Of a DNA stretch of 8,727 nucleotides, positions 6,364-8,727 are shown piece by piece. Source of the DNA: Flavobacteriaceae bacterium (GTDB lineage Bacteria > Bacteroidota > Bacteroidia > Flavobacteriales > Flavobacteriaceae); the NCBI GenBank assembly GCA_015488935.1, contig WFMU01000432.1:1-8727 (forward strand). Direction: 5' to 3'. The notes below the pieces were generated by a model, which did no database searches, was not told the origin of the DNA, and saw nothing but the letters and a program-made list of their open reading frames with translations. The position numbers and the translations under genes were made by a program. Numbering within the stretch: the stretch's first letter is position 1; each line of letters opens with the position of its first letter.

Positions 6364-8227
6364 TGGTATCGTTTGTTATAAGTATTTTTCTATATTCTTT
6401 TTGTAATAGAGAATCGGTGAACATTCTTTTTTCTACGTATGGTTTTTGTGTCTTTCCAAAGAGGTATTTTTCAATCATTAACGAAGAAATTGGTGCTGCA
6501 TATCTAGAGCCATAGCCACCATTTTCGATAAAAACTGCCAGTGCTATTTTTGGATTGTCTTTTGGTGCAAATGCAATAAATATGGAATGGTCTGCCAATG
6601 CAATTTTTTTTCCATTGCGTTTTATATAATTTTGTACGGTACCTGTTTTTCCACAGATATCTAATCCTTTTACTTTAGAATATTTTCCTGTTCCTTTTTC
6701 AAAAACTTGTAGCATTCCTTCAATTACTGGTTCAAAATAAACTGCGTCAATACTGGTTAGTTTTCTGGTTGTAAATTTAGTATCTAATTTTTTGCCTTTT
6801 ATTTTTTTCACAATGTGCGGTGTGTAATAATATCCTCTATTTGCAACAGCTGCTGTCATATTTGCAAGTTGTATTGGTGTGGTTTCTACTTGTCCTTGTC
6901 CAATAGCATTTGAGATGGTACTTACGGCTCTCCATTTGAATGAAGGATAAAACCTATTGTAAAAATCGCCATCTGGAATACGTCCTTTATTCCCAACAGG
7001 TAGATCTACACCCAAATAATCACCTAGTCCAAAACTTTTTACGTGAGCACTCCAAATATCCATTCCTTTTTTTGGTTCGGATTGTTTTTCGATAATTCGT
7101 CTATAAGTATTAGAAAAAAAGGTATTGCAAGATTTGTAGATTGCTCTTTCAAAATTAACATTTCCATAAGTGCCGCAATGGCATTTCATAAAGGCATGTG
7201 CTCTTTTTCCGTAGCGATAGCCTCCTTTACATAAAAAAGTGCTTTTGGTAGTAATTGCACCTTCTTGTAGTCCAATAAGAGCGTTTACAATTTTAAAAGG
7301 AGAGCCGGGCGCATATTGGGCTTTTAGTCCACGATCAAAAGTAGGTTTGTTTATTGTATCTTTAATTAATAGTGTTGAGTATTTAGAGCGTTTTCTTCCA
7401 ACCATTAAATTGGGATTGTAACTAGGTGCGGTAACTAAAGCTAAAATTTCTCCTGTTGCTGGTTCTAAAGCAACAATGGCACCTCTTTTATTAGCCATTA
7501 ATTTTTCGCCATATTTTTGTAAGTCAATATCGAGGGTTAAGGTTAAATCTTTTCCTAGCACGGGTAAGGTGTCTAGTGTACCATTTTTGTAGGAGCCAAT
7601 AATTTTATTGAATTTGTCTTTTTGGAATCGTTTTACACCTTTTATACCTCGTAAATCTTTTTCGTATTGTTTTTCTACACCGCTAAAACCAATTAATTCT
7701 CCTTGTTGGTAATATTTGTCTTTTTTTATTAGTTGCTCATTTACTTCGCTAATATAGCCTAATACATTTGCCGCAGAATTTATAGGATAGTTTCGTATAG
7801 AACGTTTTTGGATATAAAAGCCATTAAATTTATACATTTTTTCTTGTAAAAACGCATAGTCATCTTTTGCGAGTTGTTTTAAAAATACCGATGCTAGTCG
7901 CGAGGAGTAACGTTTTGCTTTTTTGTATTTTTTAATAAAGTCTTTTTTAGTAATTTTTAATAGTTTACAGAATTGTACTGTATCTAATTCTTTTACTTCT
8001 CTTGGAATTATCATTACATCGTAAGAGGTCTGATTGGCTACTAGTAATTTTCCATTTCGGTCGTAAATATATCCTCTTTCTGGAAATGTAAATTTCTTTT
8101 TTATCGAAATTTCGTCTGCTTCTTTTTTGTACTTATCGGATATTATTTGTAAATAAAACAATCGTAAAATAAATATTATTCCTGTTATTACAGTAAAAGA
8201 AATTAATAAATAGCTTCGTGATTTCAT
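6347..8227 (-). CDS. mrdA: Penicillin-binding protein 2 (class B transpeptidase)
   Basis: This 626-residue D,D-transpeptidase cross-links the glycan made by RodA and is a beta-lactam target. It has one N-terminal TM anchor (about 6-28), then a periplasmic dimerisation/pedestal domain beginning with PERGYIYDRNG (49-59). The transpeptidase domain (about 247-595) has nucleophile motif S309-P-F-K312, S366-C-N368 and K527-T-G529. Between the first two motifs is a Cys/His-rich stretch, C333-KGG and CHC (349-351), with another Cys at 367 inside the SxN motif. This could be a structural zinc site, as described for some other PBP2 proteins. The length is close to that of E. coli PBP2 (633). The ATG at 8225-8227 sits 2 nt after the mreD stop (TAACAATG), and the 3' end overlaps rodA. 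It belongs to the mreD-mrdA-rodA unit and shows no sign of damage. Confidence 0.94.
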   Translation of the reverse strand: MKSRSYLLISFTVITGIIFILRLFYLQIISDKYKKEADEISIKKKFTFPERGYIYDRNGKLLVANQTSYDVMIIPREVKELDTVQFCKLLKITKKDFIKKYKKAKRYSSRLASVFLKQLAKDDYAFLQEKMYKFNGFYIQKRSIRNYPINSAANVLGYISEVNEQLIKKDKYYQQGELIGFSGVEKQYEKDLRGIKGVKRFQKDKFNKIIGSYKNGTLDTLPVLGKDLTLTLDIDLQKYGEKLMANKRGAIVALEPATGEILALVTAPSYNPNLMVGRKRSKYSTLLIKDTINKPTFDRGLKAQYAPGSPFKIVNALIGLQEGAITTKSTFLCKGGYRYGKRAHAFMKCHCGTYGNVNFERAIYKSCNTFFSNTYRRIIEKQSEPKKGMDIWSAHVKSFGLGDYLGVDLPVGNKGRIPDGDFYNRFYPSFKWRAVSTISNAIGQGQVETTPIQLANMTAAVANRGYYYTPHIVKKIKGKKLDTKFTTRKLTSIDAVYFEPVIEGMLQVFEKGTGKYSKVKGLDICGKTGTVQNYIKRNGKKIALADHSIFIAFAPKDNPKIALAVFIENGGYGSRYAAPISSLMIEKYLFGKTQKPYVEKRMFTDSLLQKEYRKILITNDTIEKFE

Positions 8228-8229
8228 TG

Positions 8230-8727
8230 TTATGCTTTATTATTTTTTACAAATAAGGAAATGCTAAATGCAATTAATAAACTGGTAAATAAACTGGTTG
8301 ATACTGCTAAAATAAGCGTGTCAAAAATATTGGATAATTTGTAATATTCTAATAAAAATAATACAATATGGTGTATTGTGGTAAGGGATAAGATATAGGT
8401 TGTTAATTGAATAAAGTTTAAATTTTTAATATTGAATAACAAATAATCAAATTCGCTTTTATTTTGTATAATATGGAGTACTGGCAATCTTAAGTAAGCA
8501 ATAAATACCATTGCAGCAGCGTTACTACCGCCAGAATTTGAAAAAAAATCGATACATAATCCTAAAAAAAAACTGAGGATTAAAAATGTTCCTTTTTCTT
8601 TTTTGATTGGATATAAAAATATAAATAAGATATATACTAAAGGGTTCATATATCCAAAAAGTTTGACATTATTTAAGATTAATACTTGTAGAAGTATTAA
8701 AAGTATGAATAAGGCGCTATATTTAAA
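8230..8727 (-). CDS. mreD: Rod shape-determining protein MreD (5' end outside window)
   Basis: This small polytopic membrane protein belongs to the elongasome (MreBCD-RodA-PBP2). In all, 165 codons are visible and the frame stays open to the right edge, so the start lies outside. A Met at 8647-8649 is internal. The 26 codons before it encode a hydrophobic helix ending in LLQVLILNNVKLFGY, which runs into the MNPLVYILFIFLYP motif and matches the usual MreD N-terminus. The segment LGLCIDFFSNSGGSNAAA is the family hallmark (a Gly/Asp-containing helix followed by a small-residue stretch). About five hydrophobic segments are visible in total. Bacteroidota MreD is usually about 165-170 residues, so only a few codons should be missing. 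It is followed after 2 nt by mrdA; mreC is expected upstream, beyond the edge. Confidence 0.88.
   Translation of the reverse strand, partial: FKYSALFILLILLQVLILNNVKLFGYMNPLVYILFIFLYPIKKEKGTFLILSFFLGLCIDFFSNSGGSNAAAMVFIAYLRLPVLHIIQNKSEFDYLLFNIKNLNFIQLTTYILSLTTIHHIVLFLLEYYKLSNIFDTLILAVSTSLFTSLLIAFSISLFVKNNKA

Noticed and set aside
7043..7421. Two short plus-strand open frames within mrdA
   Set aside because: They are antisense to the conserved transpeptidase motifs of PBP2 and have no homology character.

Overview
This AT-rich window looks like chromosomal housekeeping DNA of a Bacteroidota bacterium, most likely Flavobacteriia. The reasons are the protein flavour (K/N/I/L-rich, close in style to flavobacterial homologues), the near absence of Shine-Dalgarno sequences, a flavobacterial-type -7 element (TATATTTG) before one gene, and the mreD-mrdA-rodA gene order. 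The lineage is inferred from sequence character, not from a database search.

Left part, plus strand (1-2700). The tail of an ABC transporter ATPase overlaps the start of its ABC-2 permease (NatB-like) as TAATG, so these form a two-gene exporter unit. A degenerate 7-bp tandem repeat begins exactly at the permease stop. It is followed by an orphan NtrC-family response regulator with receiver and AAA+ domains but no C-terminal DNA-binding domain.

Middle, plus strand (2701-5088). A 390-bp gene-free stretch holds a weak terminator candidate, one AT-rich hairpin and a likely promoter. It leads to a full ABC exporter half-transporter (TMD-NBD, MsbA/MdlB-like) whose start is best placed at 3091. A short convergent intergenic region follows, with a GC-rich hairpin and a nested inverted repeat.

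Right part, minus strand (5089-8727). This is the 3' end of the rod-shape/cell-elongation operon, transcribed mreD -> mrdA (PBP2) -> rodA. mreD runs off the right edge, is separated from mrdA by 2 nt, and mrdA overlaps rodA by 17 nt. RodA (SEDS glycosyltransferase) and PBP2 (class B transpeptidase) form the peptidoglycan synthase of the elongasome, and MreD is a membrane partner. mreC and mreB would be expected just beyond the right edge.

I see no mobile element, CRISPR array, tRNA or rRNA, and no convincing undescribed multi-gene system. The points most worth a second look are the heptad repeat, the regulator without a DNA-binding domain, the Asp-for-Glu change in the ABC ATPase, and a Cys/His cluster in PBP2 that could bind zinc.
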